Positions 41,797 through 50,839 of a stretch of 64,000 bases of DNA are shown here, one piece after another (the first letter of the stretch is position 1; each line of letters opens with the position of its first letter). Origin of the DNA: Sinorhizobium chiapasense (GTDB lineage Bacteria > Pseudomonadota > Alphaproteobacteria > Rhizobiales > Rhizobiaceae); assembly GCF_036488675.1 (NCBI RefSeq), contig NZ_CP133148.1:3421001-3485000 (forward strand), in the 5' to 3' direction. Made by a program: the position numbers and the translations under genes. The notes below the pieces were generated by a model that saw only the letters and a list, made by a program, of their open reading frames with translations, had not been told where the DNA came from and did no database searches.

Positions 41797-42627
41797 TCAA
41801 CGAAGGCGAAGGGTACGCTGAAATTCGGCCGGCGTGCGACCATAGGCCTGTTTGAAGGCGGAGCTGAAATGGCTGTGGCTGGAAAAACCGAGCTCGAGAC
41901 CGAGCGCGGTCAGATCATGATACGAACCGAGCAGGTCGAGAGCCCGCGCCAGTCGCAGGCGCAACTGATAGCGGTAAAGCGGCATGGCCTCGACCTGCTG
42001 GAAGACCTGGGTCAGGTAGACCGGCGAGACGCCGACCTCTTTCGCCACCTCGCCCAGCGTCCAGCGCCGGCCAAGATCGGCCGAGAGCACCAGCTTCGCC
42101 CGATCGACCAGTTTTTCACCGCCATAGGTGCCGGCCGCCCCGTGCGAAGTCCGCTCGCCGAGGGAGCGCCTGATGAGCGTCAGCGTGAGGGTCTCGGCCT
42201 CCAGCGTCTCTGCAATGCCGCGACCAAGGCTATAGCGCAACAGTGCGACCAGCGCCTGAGCGCGCGCATCGATCCTCCGGCGCTGCCGCCTGAACGAAAC
42301 GCTTGCGCCGGAACGCAACTGCGGCTGCGGCGCGAGCTCAGCAAGGATTTCTTCGCTGACTTTCACATCGACACAGGCGTCTCCGCCAGCGATCGGATGG
42401 CTGATCCGGTATTCTTCGCCGTGATTGAAGAAAAGCACCTGGTTCGATTCGGCTACGGTATCGCTCCTGCCGACATGCCGCATGAAAACGCCGCGGTATG
42501 GGTAGACCAGGCTTGTCGAATGCGCGCATTCCTCCGCACTCTTGCCGCGGCATGATCCGTCGCAGACCACGTCTCGAAGCGTGACGGTCGACGTCGCGAG
42601 AATCGTCTGGCACGAAAACTGGGACAT
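41797..42627 (-). CDS. AraC-family transcriptional regulator
   Basis: 276 residues. The C-terminal AraC DNA-binding domain has both helix-turn-helix units: WTLGEVAKEVGVSPVYLTQV and ALGLELGFSSHSHFSSAFKQ, ending in AYGRTPAEFQRTLR. The N-terminal 150 residues are a cupin-like sensor with an unusual Cys pair (VVCDGSCRG). ATG 42627 (MSQFSCQT) is the likely start; upstream codons lie in a repeat. Target genes unknown; it converges on the small Cys-rich gene region and is transcribed away from atsK. Confidence 0.82.
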   Translation of the reverse strand: MSQFSCQTILATSTVTLRDVVCDGSCRGKSAEECAHSTSLVYPYRGVFMRHVGRSDTVAESNQVLFFNHGEEYRISHPIAGGDACVDVKVSEEILAELAPQPQLRSGASVSFRRQRRRIDARAQALVALLRYSLGRGIAETLEAETLTLTLIRRSLGERTSHGAAGTYGGEKLVDRAKLVLSADLGRRWTLGEVAKEVGVSPVYLTQVFQQVEAMPLYRYQLRLRLARALDLLGSYHDLTALGLELGFSSHSHFSSAFKQAYGRTPAEFQRTLRLR

Positions 42628-42637
42628 GGCGGTCCTG

Positions 42638-42746
42638 CTCGAGCGGGATGAGGAAAAGTGTATGCAGTTTTCCGCCCGCATCCCGCGTCTCGACTTATTA
42701 GAATTGATCACGATGATTTGGGTCGGTTCGAGCCAAATCATCGTGA
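42638..42746. repeat. Palindromic element, family D, full copy
   Basis: Hairpin 1 pairs GCGGGATG (from 42643) with the CGCATCCCGC arm, enclosing GAGGAAAAGTGTATGCAGTT. Hairpin 2 pairs CACGATGATTTGG (from 42709) with CCAAATCATCGTG (to 42745). The element lies between the AraC-type and DUF1127 genes and runs into the 3' end of the latter. Confidence 0.75.
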
Positions 42747-42997
42747 TAATCGCGTTTGTAGAAATCGTTATAGGCAGCCCCGCGGGAGAGGCCAATATCC
42801 TTCAACTGATAGTCGGAAAGCTGAAGCAGGTCCAAGCGCCCGCGTCTGGTATCCATCCAACGGGCAAGCCGAGCCAGCAGCCGGAAGGCCATGCTCCGCC
42901 CTTCGAGCGCAGCAAAGGCGGGAACCTTCGGCTGCGGCGGAATCAGTTTCGACACGACGTGGGCTTGGTTCAGATAAGCCGAGGTGCTGTTCGACAT
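42698..42997 (-). CDS. DUF1127 protein with a repeat-derived C-terminus
   Basis: 99 residues. A DUF1127 domain of about 45 residues (LARLARWMDTRRGRLDLLQL, then SDYQLKDIGLSRGAA) follows a variable N-terminus. In this family the domain normally ends the protein within a few residues. Here the last 16 or so residues (from YHDDLARTDPNHRDQF) and the stop come from hairpin 2 of the adjoining palindromic element. GAGGAG precedes ATG 42997. Small DUF1127 proteins act in RNA and phosphate/carbon metabolism in related bacteria; no specific role can be given here. Confidence 0.8.
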   Translation of the reverse strand: MSNSTSAYLNQAHVVSKLIPPQPKVPAFAALEGRSMAFRLLARLARWMDTRRGRLDLLQLSDYQLKDIGLSRGAAYNDFYKRDYHDDLARTDPNHRDQF

Positions 42998-43312
42998 CGA
43001 ATGATCTCCTCTCATCGTCTTCGCGAGAGGAATCTGACGGAAGGCCGCGCCCGGCGCTGTCAGATTATTTAGTGATCAGCGCGGATCCACGGGCGGACGG
43101 TGGTCGCCCGTTTGCACGAAGGGTTCGGCGGCGGGTGAGGTTGGCGTTTCAACGAACGACCGGAATTTAGCAAATTTTGTCTATCTATTTAATGGATTAT
43201 TCTGTTCGATAATTTCGTAGTTTTTGCCGATGTGACTTTCGAACGCCGGGCAGACGCGTCGCGGGCTGACCGTGACTTGCTGCCTTCTTCCAGGATCAAT
43301 CAGGAGATTTCC
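42998..43312. other. Intergenic region upstream of atsK
   Basis: 315 bases between the divergent DUF1127 and atsK genes. A hairpin CGGGCG-N9-CGCCCG (43090-43110) followed by TTTGC lies in the middle. The stretch 43165-43220 is AT-rich (AAATTTTGTCTATCTATTTA) and may hold the atsK promoter. Confidence 0.4.
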
Positions 43313-44242
43313 ATGAATAACCCAGTTCTCGCCAACGAGACCATTCCTGAGCCCAACGTTGTGCCGCTGACCGGTCGCGTCGGAGCCGAAATCAAAGGCA
43401 TCCGCCTTGGCGGAGATCTTTCGGATGCAGCGATCCGGTCCATCAACCAGCTTCTTCTGAGGCACAAAGTGATATTTTTCCGCGACCAGGAGCATCTCGA
43501 CGATGCCGAGCAGGAGCTGTTCGCGCGGCGCTTGGGCGACCTCGTACCGCATCCCACACAGGGTGCCGTGGCTGGTACGGCCTCCATCCTCAATCTCGAT
43601 TCCAGTCGCGGCGGCGGCAGGGCGGACCAGTGGCACACCGACGTGACTTTCGTGGATGCCTATCCGAAGTTCTCGGTGCTTCGCGGCGTCGTCATTCCGA
43701 CTGCCGGAGGCGACACAATCTGGGCAAACACGCACGCCGCTTACGAAAGCCTGCCGGCGCCGCTCAAGCTGTTGGCCGACAATCTGTGGGCCATTCACAG
43801 CAATGTTTATGACTACGCCGCCGTGCGTCCGCGCGCCACTGCGGAAGAGAAGCAGCATTTCGAGGAAGTCTTCACATCGACGATCTACGAGACCGAGCAT
43901 CCTGTTGTGCGCGTCCATCCGGAAACCGGAGAGAGATCCTTGCTGCTGGGCAATTTCGTCCAGCGCCTCGTCGGCCTCTCAAAGAGCGACTCTGTAAAAC
44001 TTTACGAGGTGTTCCAGTCCTACGTGACGGCCCCGGAAAACACCGTGCGCTGGCGCTGGAAAGCTGGCGACGTTGCCATCTGGGACAACCGCGCCACGCA
44101 GCACTATGCGGTCAACGACTATGGCGACCAGCACCGGGTCGTACGCCGCGCCACCGTTGATGGTGACGTGCCTATCAGTGTCGACGGCCGGCGCAGCGTA
44201 ACCCACATCAAGGCAGCCAAGCCGGCGGCGAAGGCAGCTTGA
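43313..44242 (+). CDS. atsK: Alpha-ketoglutarate-dependent alkylsulfatase, AtsK-like (TauD/TfdA family)
   Basis: 309-residue Fe(II)/2-oxoglutarate dioxygenase that releases sulfite or sulfate from organosulfur compounds. The facial triad falls at H108 and D110 (QWHTD) and H264 (ATQHYAVND), with R275 and R279 (HRVVRR) for 2-oxoglutarate. These are the same positions, by residue number, as I recall for Pseudomonas putida AtsK. ATG 43313 follows CAGGAG. No sulfonate transporter is next to it, so it is an isolated sulfur-scavenging gene. Taurine dioxygenase is the main alternative but has different numbering. Confidence 0.78.
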   Translation: MNNPVLANETIPEPNVVPLTGRVGAEIKGIRLGGDLSDAAIRSINQLLLRHKVIFFRDQEHLDDAEQELFARRLGDLVPHPTQGAVAGTASILNLDSSRGGGRADQWHTDVTFVDAYPKFSVLRGVVIPTAGGDTIWANTHAAYESLPAPLKLLADNLWAIHSNVYDYAAVRPRATAEEKQHFEEVFTSTIYETEHPVVRVHPETGERSLLLGNFVQRLVGLSKSDSVKLYEVFQSYVTAPENTVRWRWKAGDVAIWDNRATQHYAVNDYGDQHRVVRRATVDGDVPISVDGRRSVTHIKAAKPAAKAA

Positions 44243-44264
44243 ACTCATCCCCCGGGGACATTAT

Positions 44265-44363
44265 CGCGCCGCGCGCCTTATCAGACGCGCAAAGGACGCT
44301 GTAGCACTTTGAGTTGCTGCATGTTTCCTTAAATCGGTTACGATTTAAGGAAACATGCAGTAG
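44265..44363. repeat. Palindromic element, family A
   Basis: CGCGCCGCGCGCCTTATCAGACGCGC..., the CACTTTGAGTTG linker, then the second hairpin CTGCATGTTTCCTTAAATCG against CGATTTAAGGAAACATGCAG. It ends 25 bases before the start codon of the small gene that follows. Confidence 0.78.
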
Positions 44364-44388
44364 CGATCGGACAGAGGAGAAAGGGAAA

Positions 44389-44643
44389 ATGAACGACGAC
44401 CCTGGACCGAGAAAAGTGGACGCTGAATATGCGATAGAGTACCTCCAGGAAAACCCGGAAGCCGGGCTTTGCTGCGAGAATAACCGCTGCTGGATTACGC
44501 CGAATGCAAACGAAACCGATGAGCAGATCCTGCTTCTTGACGTGATTGAGGCTGAGCGGCTCAAGGATGATCCGCGCCTTCGACTCGTGTCTGGAATCGC
44601 TCACGCGGGCCGGTCGCTCTGGACCGTTCGGAGAATGACATAG
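44389..44643 (+). CDS. Small hypothetical protein downstream of a repeat
   Basis: 84 residues, family not recognised. Acidic, with a CCENNRCW cluster of three cysteines near the middle. ATG 44389 has a good purine-rich site (GAGGAGAAAGGG). Because a family A repeat fills most of the gap to atsK, its promoter lies in or next to the repeat, or it is read from atsK. Confidence 0.55.
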   Translation: MNDDPGPRKVDAEYAIEYLQENPEAGLCCENNRCWITPNANETDEQILLLDVIEAERLKDDPRLRLVSGIAHAGRSLWTVRRMT

Positions 44644-44719
44644 CTATTTGCCGTTCGGAGGTTGAAGATCAGCGGAGCCGGTCGGAGCTTAGTTTGTCGG
44701 GGCGCTTCGCCGGCGGCAA

Positions 44720-44965
44720 TCACGGGTCGCCGTCTCCCCGTAAACGGGAGCGCTGGTACATGGTCAGCGCCCACTCCGTTGAAACATCGTTCCGATGGAA
44801 AATGTAAACGTTGCCGTCGCTGCCCCTGACCTTGAAGTATCGGTAGTCGGCGCCATGCCACTGATCGATGTTTTCGGTCACTTCGATCGGCCGGCCGTTG
44901 AGATAGAATCGGCGAAGCTTTTCGGCGCCGCCTTCCTCGATATAGGTCTCGACGTGAACTTGCAT
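44720..44965 (-). CDS. Small conserved hypothetical protein
   Basis: 81 residues, mostly beta-strand: MQVHVETYIEEGGAEKLRRF, then VTENIDQWHGADYRYFKVRG and NVYIFHRNDVSTEWALTMYQ. The pattern suggests a small beta domain. No family named with confidence. Upstream GGTGGG is a weak ribosome binding site. Confidence 0.55.
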   Translation of the reverse strand: MQVHVETYIEEGGAEKLRRFYLNGRPIEVTENIDQWHGADYRYFKVRGSDGNVYIFHRNDVSTEWALTMYQRSRLRGDGDP

Positions 44966-45219
44966 GGCGCGCCCACCGTTGCCACGGCGCCGACTTGTCC
45001 ATCAAACGAAAAGCGCGAGTCCCGCCTCATGCCAGACGGACCGGGATCTTCCTACGGTAAATTGGACAGATAGTTCAGGATGGCTGAGAAGAAAGGGTGC
45101 ACAAACCCTGGCCCCGAAAGGATTGGAACCTTCCCGCTTCAGTAGCGAAGACGAAGCCAGGCGCGACGCTCTCACAACGGCTTTGGAACGCCGCGAGCGA
45201 GACGAATAGCCGAGGACGG

Positions 45220-45255
45220 CTGCAGCGCGTCTGAAAAAGACGCGCGGCGCTGTAG
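45220..45255. repeat. Partial palindromic element, family A (single hairpin)
   Basis: Only the first hairpin remains: CTGCAGCGCGTCTGAAAAAG and ACGCGCGGCGCTGTAG, pairing GCGCGTCT with AGACGCGC around a GAAAA loop. It lies 28 bases before the alpha/beta-hydrolase gene. The 150 bases further left (45070-45219) show no convincing gene. Confidence 0.6.
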
Positions 45256-45282
45256 ACAGCGTGCCGGTACCTTATATGTGCA

Positions 45283-46107
45283 ATGGAGCCGCAGGTGGAT
45301 GTTGTCGTGACCGCCACAAAATTCCTGCTGATGTTGCCGCTGATGGCGGCCTTCGCCTATATGTCGCTTGTCGGCCTGACATATGTATCGCAGCGCACCC
45401 TCCTCTATCCCGGCGCAAGCCGGGCACCGGCTCCAGAGCCCGCGATCTGGGGCGAGACCGTTTCTATCGGCACGCCCGACGGAGAGACGCTTTACGGGCT
45501 CTACAGCCAAGGCAAACCCGGCAAGGCGTCGGTGCTGTTCTTTCTCGGCAATGCTGATCGGATCGGCAACTACGACTTCCTCGCAGAGGCGCTGGCCTCA
45601 CGGGGCATCGGCCTGCTCGCGATTTCCTATCGCGGCTATCCGGGATCGACCGGCACGCCAAGCGAGTCCGGGCTGCTGACCGACGGCCTCGCCGCGTTCG
45701 ACTGGCTCTTGGAACACTCCGGAAGCGAGATCGTTGTGCTCGGTCAGTCGCTCGGAAGCGGCGTCGCAGTGAATACCGCCCGGCAAAGACCAGCTTCCGC
45801 CGCCGTTCTCGTTTCGGCTTACCTGTCGGTCCTGTCACTTGCTCAGGCGCACTACCCGTTTTTTCCGGTCAGCGTTCTTCTCAAGGATCCTTTCCGTTCG
45901 GATCTGAGAATAGCAGAGGTGAGGCAACCGAAACTGTTTATCCACGGCCGGCGTGACGCCATCATCCCGCTGTCTTCCGGCGAGGCCCTGTATGCCATTG
46001 CTTCCGAGCCCAAGCAGATGCTGATCTACGACGGCTCTGGGCATAACGACCTCTGGCACGCCCGCATGGTCAGCGACATCGTCCGCTTCGTGGAGGCGCT
46101 GCAATGA
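45283..46107 (+). CDS. Alpha/beta hydrolase of the BEM46/ABHD13 type
   Basis: 274 residues. An N-terminal membrane anchor (FLLMLPLMAAFAYMSLVGLT) precedes the hydrolase fold: oxyanion region FFLGNADRIGNY (Asn in place of the usual HG), nucleophile Ser in VLGQSLGSG, acid Asp in HGRRDAIIP, and base His in DGSGHNDLW. All three catalytic residues are present. Probably membrane-anchored with its catalytic domain outside or at the inner face; substrate unknown. The start has no clear Shine-Dalgarno. Confidence 0.8.
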   Translation: MEPQVDVVVTATKFLLMLPLMAAFAYMSLVGLTYVSQRTLLYPGASRAPAPEPAIWGETVSIGTPDGETLYGLYSQGKPGKASVLFFLGNADRIGNYDFLAEALASRGIGLLAISYRGYPGSTGTPSESGLLTDGLAAFDWLLEHSGSEIVVLGQSLGSGVAVNTARQRPASAAVLVSAYLSVLSLAQAHYPFFPVSVLLKDPFRSDLRIAEVRQPKLFIHGRRDAIIPLSSGEALYAIASEPKQMLIYDGSGHNDLWHARMVSDIVRFVEALQ

Positions 46108-46188
46108 CATGACTCTTGCGCCGCAAGCGGCTCGGGCACCGGTCCGAGGGTTCGGAAACCAGCATCCTTCAGGTCCGTTGGGAAGCCA

Positions 46189-46689
46189 TCAAGCCGGATG
46201 TTTGTGGATCGGATCGACCCAATAGACTTCATCCGGCTTCTCCACCGGTTCGACATCGGTGATGTTGACCACCACGGCTTCATTGTCGGATCGCACCAGG
46301 ACACATTCGAGCACGTTGTCGGGATCCGCATTGATTTCCTGGTGCGGGACATAGGGTGGCACGTAGATGAAGTCGCCGGGACCGGCCTCCGCCACATATT
46401 CGAGTCGGTCGCCCCACCGCATGCGCGCCTTGCCGCGAACGACGAAGATCACACTTTCAAGATGACCGTGGTGGTGCACGCCGGTCTTGGCATTTGGTTC
46501 GATCGCCACGGTGCCAGCCCAGATCTTCTGTGCGCCGACACGGGCGTGGTTGATGGCCGCCTGCCGGTACATGCCCGGCGTCTGGGGTGTGTTGTCATCA
46601 AGTTGGTCACCCTTGATGACGCGAACGCCGTCGTGCTTCCACCGATCCTCTCCATCGTGGTGGTCGTGGTGATGGTCGTGATCCGCCAT
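46189..46689 (-). CDS. Cupin-domain protein with a His-rich N-terminus
   Basis: 166 residues. It begins MADHDHHHDHHDGEDRW, a His/Asp-rich stretch that could bind metal. One cupin domain covers about 60-150, with metal-site motif TGVHHHGHLESVIFVVRG and second motif GPGDFIYVPPYVPHQE. Similar single-cupin proteins are common near catabolic genes, but no function can be fixed. Start ATG 46689. Confidence 0.75.
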   Translation of the reverse strand: MADHDHHHDHHDGEDRWKHDGVRVIKGDQLDDNTPQTPGMYRQAAINHARVGAQKIWAGTVAIEPNAKTGVHHHGHLESVIFVVRGKARMRWGDRLEYVAEAGPGDFIYVPPYVPHQEINADPDNVLECVLVRSDNEAVVVNITDVEPVEKPDEVYWVDPIHKHPA

Positions 46690-46746
46690 TCTGTATCTCC
46701 GTCTCTTGGCATTGGCAGTGCCGCAGTCTGAAGGCGGCACAAGCCA

Positions 46747-46853
46747 CTAGAGCGCCGTGCGTTCAAGTGAACGCACAAAGGACGCTCTAGCACTTTGATT
46801 CTAGAGCATCTTATCCGCTTTCAGTGATTCCACTTGAAAGAGGGATGCTCTAG
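46747..46853. repeat. Palindromic element, family B
   Basis: CTAGAGCGCCGTGCGTTCAA...GGACGCTCTAG, linker CACTTTGATT, then CTAGAGCATC...GGGATGCTCTAG. Complete two-hairpin copy, next to a gene remnant and the left edge of the hyp island. Confidence 0.8.
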
Positions 46854-46904
46854 TTTCTCGGCGCAAAGAACATCATGCGCCCTGCTCGCTGCGGCTTCGA
46901 TGCG

Positions 46905-47080
46905 CCGTCGAGCAGATCATCCTCTACAATTTCGGTTCCAATGCTCGATCCTCGGTATCGTCGGAGCAGGCGGCATCGGCTTTCTGCTGGCTGACCGTAT
47001 GCACGCGTTCCGTTGGCCGGAAGCGATCATCTTCCGCATCACCGCCACTGTCTACATCATCGACGCCGTTTCAAGTACGC
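46905..47080 (+). pseudogene. 3' remnant of a phosphonate-type (PhnE-like) ABC permease gene
   Basis: One frame encodes VEQIILYNFGSNARSS (46914 onward). After a frame change the next encodes CSILGIVGAGGIGFLLADRM and then HAFRWPEAIIFRITATVYII, matching the last membrane segments of PhnE-type permeases (SVLGIVGAGGIGF). No start, no upstream part, a frameshift, and it stops short of the normal C-terminus just before the hyp genes. A decayed fragment. Confidence 0.65.
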
Positions 47081-47088
47081 AAGCCGGC

Positions 47089-48117
47089 TCAGCGAGCGCC
47101 CCAGGTGTCGGTCAGCCGGTAACCCTCGGGCCAGGGATCGGAAGGGTCGAGCATGTGCTGATGAACGCCGGTGATCCAGGCGCGGCCCGAGATTTCCGGC
47201 AGGATCGCCGGCCGGCCGCCGACCTCGGTCGTGCCGACGATACGGCCTGCGAAGGTCGAGCCTATCAGCGATACCGCCGTCAGCCTGTCCTCCGGGCCCA
47301 TCTCGCCGCGGGCGTGCAACACGGCCATGCGTGCAGAAAGCGCCGTGCCGGTGGGCGAGCGGTCGACCTTGCCCGGCTGGATGGCAACGGCCGCTCCGGC
47401 GCGCAGGCCCTCCGCCGTGCGCTGCACGGGACCCGCAAAGAGGCAGAAGGAGAAATGCCGCCAGTCGGGATTTTCGGGGTGGTGCAAGCCGAACTGCGCG
47501 TTGGCGGCATTGGTGATCCTGACGCCGAGGCGGGCGATGTCATGGGCCTCCTCCGGCTTGAGGCTGAAGCCCATTGCGGCAGCATCGACGATAACGAAGC
47601 TGTCGCCGCCATAGGCGGTGTCGACGGTCAGCGTGCCGAGGCCTTCGACCTCGAGCTTTGCGTCCAGCCGCTCCGCAAAGCTCGGCAGGTTCTGCACGAA
47701 GATGCGTTCGGCCTTGCCGTTGCGGCATTCGGCGCGGACGCGCACGAGACCGCCCGGTGCTTCGAGCGTGATCTCCGTCACCGGCTCCTGCATCGGAAGG
47801 ATGCCGCTGTCGAGGAGCACCGTGGAGACGCAGATCGAATTCGATCCGGACATGGGCGGCGTGTCTTCCGGTTCCATGATGATGAAGGCGGCATCCGCCT
47901 CCGGGTGCTTTGGCGGAACCAGCAGGTTGACGTGGCGGAAGACACCGCCGCGCGGTTCGTTGAGGACGAAGTTGCGCAAGGTCTGGTCGCGGGCGATCCA
48001 GCGGCTCTGTTCCCAGATCGTCTCGCCCGGCGGAGGCGTAACGCCCCCGACGATCACATCGCCCACCTCGCCTTCGGCGTGGGCGGAAATGACGTGAATG
48101 GTTTTCGTGCTGCGCAT
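47089..48117 (-). CDS. Proline-racemase-family enzyme, probable trans-3-hydroxy-L-proline dehydratase type
   Basis: 342 residues, proline racemase fold. The two catalytic positions are S90 (MSGSNSICV, normally MCGHGTI) and T256 ([12 protein letters not shown], normally [12 protein letters not shown]). It cannot be a classical Cys/Cys racemase. Known trans-3-hydroxy-L-proline dehydratases carry Thr at the second position, which points to that reaction, but the Ser in first place is unusual. It is the last gene of the hyp operon, 19 bases after the aconitase-X gene. Probably one of hypX/Y/Z of S. meliloti; I cannot say which. Confidence 0.75.
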   Translation of the reverse strand: MRSTKTIHVISAHAEGEVGDVIVGGVTPPPGETIWEQSRWIARDQTLRNFVLNEPRGGVFRHVNLLVPPKHPEADAAFIIMEPEDTPPMSGSNSICVSTVLLDSGILPMQEPVTEITLEAPGGLVRVRAECRNGKAERIFVQNLPSFAERLDAKLEVEGLGTLTVDTAYGGDSFVIVDAAAMGFSLKPEEAHDIARLGVRITNAANAQFGLHHPENPDWRHFSFCLFAGPVQRTAEGLRAGAAVAIQPGKVDRSPTGTALSARMAVLHARGEMGPEDRLTAVSLIGSTFAGRIVGTTEVGGRPAILPEISGRAWITGVHQHMLDPSDPWPEGYRLTDTWGAR

Positions 48118-48136
48118 CGCGAACTCCCTTCAGGTT

Positions 48137-49828
48137 TCAGGATAGCCAGTCCGGCAGCCGCGCCGGAACGCGCCCGGTCAGAGCCGCGGTGATGCAGTCG
48201 GCGAGGCTGCCGAAGCGCACCGTGCGGCCGGAAAGGCCGGGCCCATAATGGGCATATTTGCCCGAATTGGTGATCAGCGCGCGGGTTTTGGTCGGGAAGA
48301 CCGGCTCGGAAATCGAGCACCAGCAAAGATCCGGCAGGACCTGCACGCCGCTCATCTCGAGCCGGCCGAGCGTGCCCTCGCTCCGCGCCTCGGCAATCAC
48401 CTGGTGCGCGGCCGTGACGATCACCATGACCTCCGGATGCCGCTTGCGCCCACCGAGCGCATCGGCTAGTGCGCGGCATTCGCCAAGCGAGGCATGCGGG
48501 CTGCCGATAGCGACGAGTTCCACCTCGTCCGGTCCGTCGTTCAGGCTCGACCAGGCGACGGCCATGTCGGCACGGGTGATGGTCGCGTAGTCGGCGTCTT
48601 CGGCGCCCGCGCCATCCGCCTCGGGCGTGACCCCCTCCACATGCAGCATCGGCGCGGCGGAGGTGGTGCCGAAAGCGGCGCAGAGCGCCTTGAGGTCGTC
48701 GCGTGTGGGCTGCGCCAGGGCGAGCCCGCGCAGCAGCGGTATGCGATCCGGCGCAACGCGACCGGCGAGATAACCGATCAGCGGCCAGAAAGCGTCGTCC
48801 ACGTCTTCGGGCAGGTCGACGTCGATCACGCGTCGGGCCTTCCTGTGTTCGTCCAGATAGACGCCGGAGCGCGGCGCGCGTCCGGTCAGCGCGATGCAGA
48901 GGTCGAGAAAATCGGGATGCTTCGCCGTCCGTGCGCCGAGCACGCTGTTGGCGAAGATCACAGCATTGGATTCCGCCCAGGCGATGGATTCGCCGGCGCG
49001 CGGTGCGCTGTCGAGCAGATAGGGCGAGCAGGTGAAGGTCGGACGGCAGCCCATGCGGACATAAGCGTCGGCCAGTCGCGCCGCCGGGTCGCCGAAGGCG
49101 GCCGGAACGCCCTGCGCCTGCCAATTGGCGCGGTCGACCGAAATGGCGTTCATGGTCGTCGGCACGCGGACCTCAGCCCCCATCTCCGCCATCTTCTCGG
49201 CGAAAGTCAGGTTCGCCGGACTCGCATAGATGCAGCCGTCGATATGGCCCTGCACCACGTCTACGAGCTTTTCTGCCCCCTGCTGCGCCGCCATGGCGCA
49301 GATGATGCGCATGGCCTGCTGGACCGCGACGCCCTCGCGGCCATCCAGCATGGCGCGATCGGTCTCGGAAAGATCAAGCGAGGCCGTAGCCGGTGGTTCG
49401 ACCGTGATCGTCAGACCATCGGTCTCGATCGCAGTGTCGCTGATCCGCGCTGTCTTTGCTTGCGAAAGCGCCTCAAAGGCCTTGCGCGAGACCCGCAATA
49501 CCGGCAGCGGCTTGCCGAACATCTCGGCGGCGATCAGTGCTCCGAGGGTCAGGACGTCCTCGGCTTCGCACAATACCAGCGCGGCCGGGGCGCGACCCGT
49601 CAGCGCGAGATCGAGCAGGACGCCCGAGCCCGTGCAGGAGCCGCGGCTCGACGGCATCAGCAGGATGCCGCCAGTCAGACAGCTGCCGTGCAGCGGATGG
49701 TGCACATCAATTACGCGGCCAGTTGCCGGGTCGACTCCGCCCCAGAAGCTCAGCGCTTCCTCGGTGGCGACAATGGGGCCGCGGGCGGTGCCGGCGAGAA
49801 TGCTGCGGGCGGAGATCGATCGGGTCAT
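48137..49828 (-). CDS. Aconitase X fusion protein, probable cis-3-hydroxy-L-proline dehydratase
   Basis: 563 residues. The N-terminal about 130 residues are the small swivelling domain (DUF126; [20 protein letters not shown]). The rest is the catalytic AcnX domain (DUF521; [11 protein letters not shown], the Cys-bearing [12 protein letters not shown], and [20 protein letters not shown]). Fused AcnX proteins have been shown to be cis-3-hydroxy-L-proline dehydratases, and the hydroxyproline cluster fits. Its start overlaps the hypRE stop (ATGA), so they are coupled. Product would be pyrroline-2-carboxylate, the substrate of HypS. Confidence 0.85.
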   Translation of the reverse strand: MTRSISARSILAGTARGPIVATEEALSFWGGVDPATGRVIDVHHPLHGSCLTGGILLMPSSRGSCTGSGVLLDLALTGRAPAALVLCEAEDVLTLGALIAAEMFGKPLPVLRVSRKAFEALSQAKTARISDTAIETDGLTITVEPPATASLDLSETDRAMLDGREGVAVQQAMRIICAMAAQQGAEKLVDVVQGHIDGCIYASPANLTFAEKMAEMGAEVRVPTTMNAISVDRANWQAQGVPAAFGDPAARLADAYVRMGCRPTFTCSPYLLDSAPRAGESIAWAESNAVIFANSVLGARTAKHPDFLDLCIALTGRAPRSGVYLDEHRKARRVIDVDLPEDVDDAFWPLIGYLAGRVAPDRIPLLRGLALAQPTRDDLKALCAAFGTTSAAPMLHVEGVTPEADGAGAEDADYATITRADMAVAWSSLNDGPDEVELVAIGSPHASLGECRALADALGGRKRHPEVMVIVTAAHQVIAEARSEGTLGRLEMSGVQVLPDLCWCSISEPVFPTKTRALITNSGKYAHYGPGLSGRTVRFGSLADCITAALTGRVPARLPDWLS

Positions 49829-50826
49829 TTTACGACAAATCCATGAGCAAAGGGGTCGCGGTCATCGATGAAGATCGTGTTGATGCCGGTCATCCGCGCC
49901 CATCCGGCGATGGAAGGAATGATGGCATCACGGTCGGCGACCTTGGTCGCGGCGTCGACGCGGCCCTTGAACAGCGAGCCGATGATCGATTCATGCACGA
50001 ACTCGTCGCCGACCTTGAGCTTGCCTTTGGCGGCAAGTTGCGCCATGCGCGCCGAGGTGCCGGTACCGCAGGGCGAGCGGTCGATGGCCTTTTCGCCGTA
50101 GAACACGGCGTTGCGCGCATGCGCCTCCGCCTGCGTCGGCTCGCCCGTCCACTGAATGTGGCTGAGGCCCCGGATCTCCGGATGCTCGGGGTGGACGAAT
50201 TCATATTTGGCGTTCAACGCCGCGCGTAGCTTCGGGCTCCAGCCGACGAGTTCGCCGGCCGTATGGTCGGCCATGTCGCGGAAGTTCTTCTGCGGCTCGA
50301 CGATGGCATAAAAGTTGCCGCCATAGGCAACGTCGACCACGATTTCACCCAGGCCCTCGACCTCGGCGGTCAACCCCTCGGCATAAAGGAACCCGGGCAC
50401 ATTGGTCAGGCGCACTTCCTCGACGAAGCGCCCCTCCTGGCGATAGGTGATATCGACCTTGCCGGCCGGCGCGTCGATCGACAGCTTGCCGGGTTCGCGC
50501 GGCGTGATCAGCCCGTTCTCGATCGCCATGGTGATCGTGCCGATCGTGCCGTGACCGCACATCGGCAGACAGCCGGAGGTCTCGATGAAGAGCACTGCGA
50601 CGTCGCAGTCCGGTCGCGTCGGCGGGTAGAGGATCGAGCCCGACATCATGTCGTGCCCGCGCGGCTCGAACATCAGGCCCGTGCGGATCCAGTCGAACTC
50701 CCTGAGGAAGTGGGCGCGCTTCTCCAGCATGTTGGCCCCCTCCAGTCGTGGCCCGCCGCCGGAAACGAGGCGGACCGGATTGCCGCAGGTGTGGCCGTCG
50801 ATGCAGGAGAAAGTGTAGGTGGCCAT
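49825..50826 (-). CDS. hypRE: 4-hydroxyproline 2-epimerase
   Basis: 333-residue proline-racemase-family enzyme with both catalytic cysteines: C90 in MCGHGTIG and C253 in [12 protein letters not shown]. It converts trans-4-hydroxy-L-proline to cis-4-hydroxy-D-proline, the first cytoplasmic step of the S. meliloti hyp pathway. It starts 13 bases after the hypO stop. The D-product is the substrate of HypO next door. Confidence 0.92.
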   Translation of the reverse strand: MATYTFSCIDGHTCGNPVRLVSGGGPRLEGANMLEKRAHFLREFDWIRTGLMFEPRGHDMMSGSILYPPTRPDCDVAVLFIETSGCLPMCGHGTIGTITMAIENGLITPREPGKLSIDAPAGKVDITYRQEGRFVEEVRLTNVPGFLYAEGLTAEVEGLGEIVVDVAYGGNFYAIVEPQKNFRDMADHTAGELVGWSPKLRAALNAKYEFVHPEHPEIRGLSHIQWTGEPTQAEAHARNAVFYGEKAIDRSPCGTGTSARMAQLAAKGKLKVGDEFVHESIIGSLFKGRVDAATKVADRDAIIPSIAGWARMTGINTIFIDDRDPFAHGFVVK

Positions 50827-50839
50827 GGTCGGTGCCCTG

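Noticed and set aside
44964..45209. 81-codon plus-strand frame ending ARRDALTTALERRERDE
   Set aside because: No start signal, overlaps the start of the minus-strand gene at 44965, and no recognisable family.
46834..48192. 452-codon plus-strand frame across the phnE remnant and hyp genes
   Set aside because: Only about 50 codons of it (46930-47080) look like PhnE; the rest is antisense to the proline-racemase-family gene.
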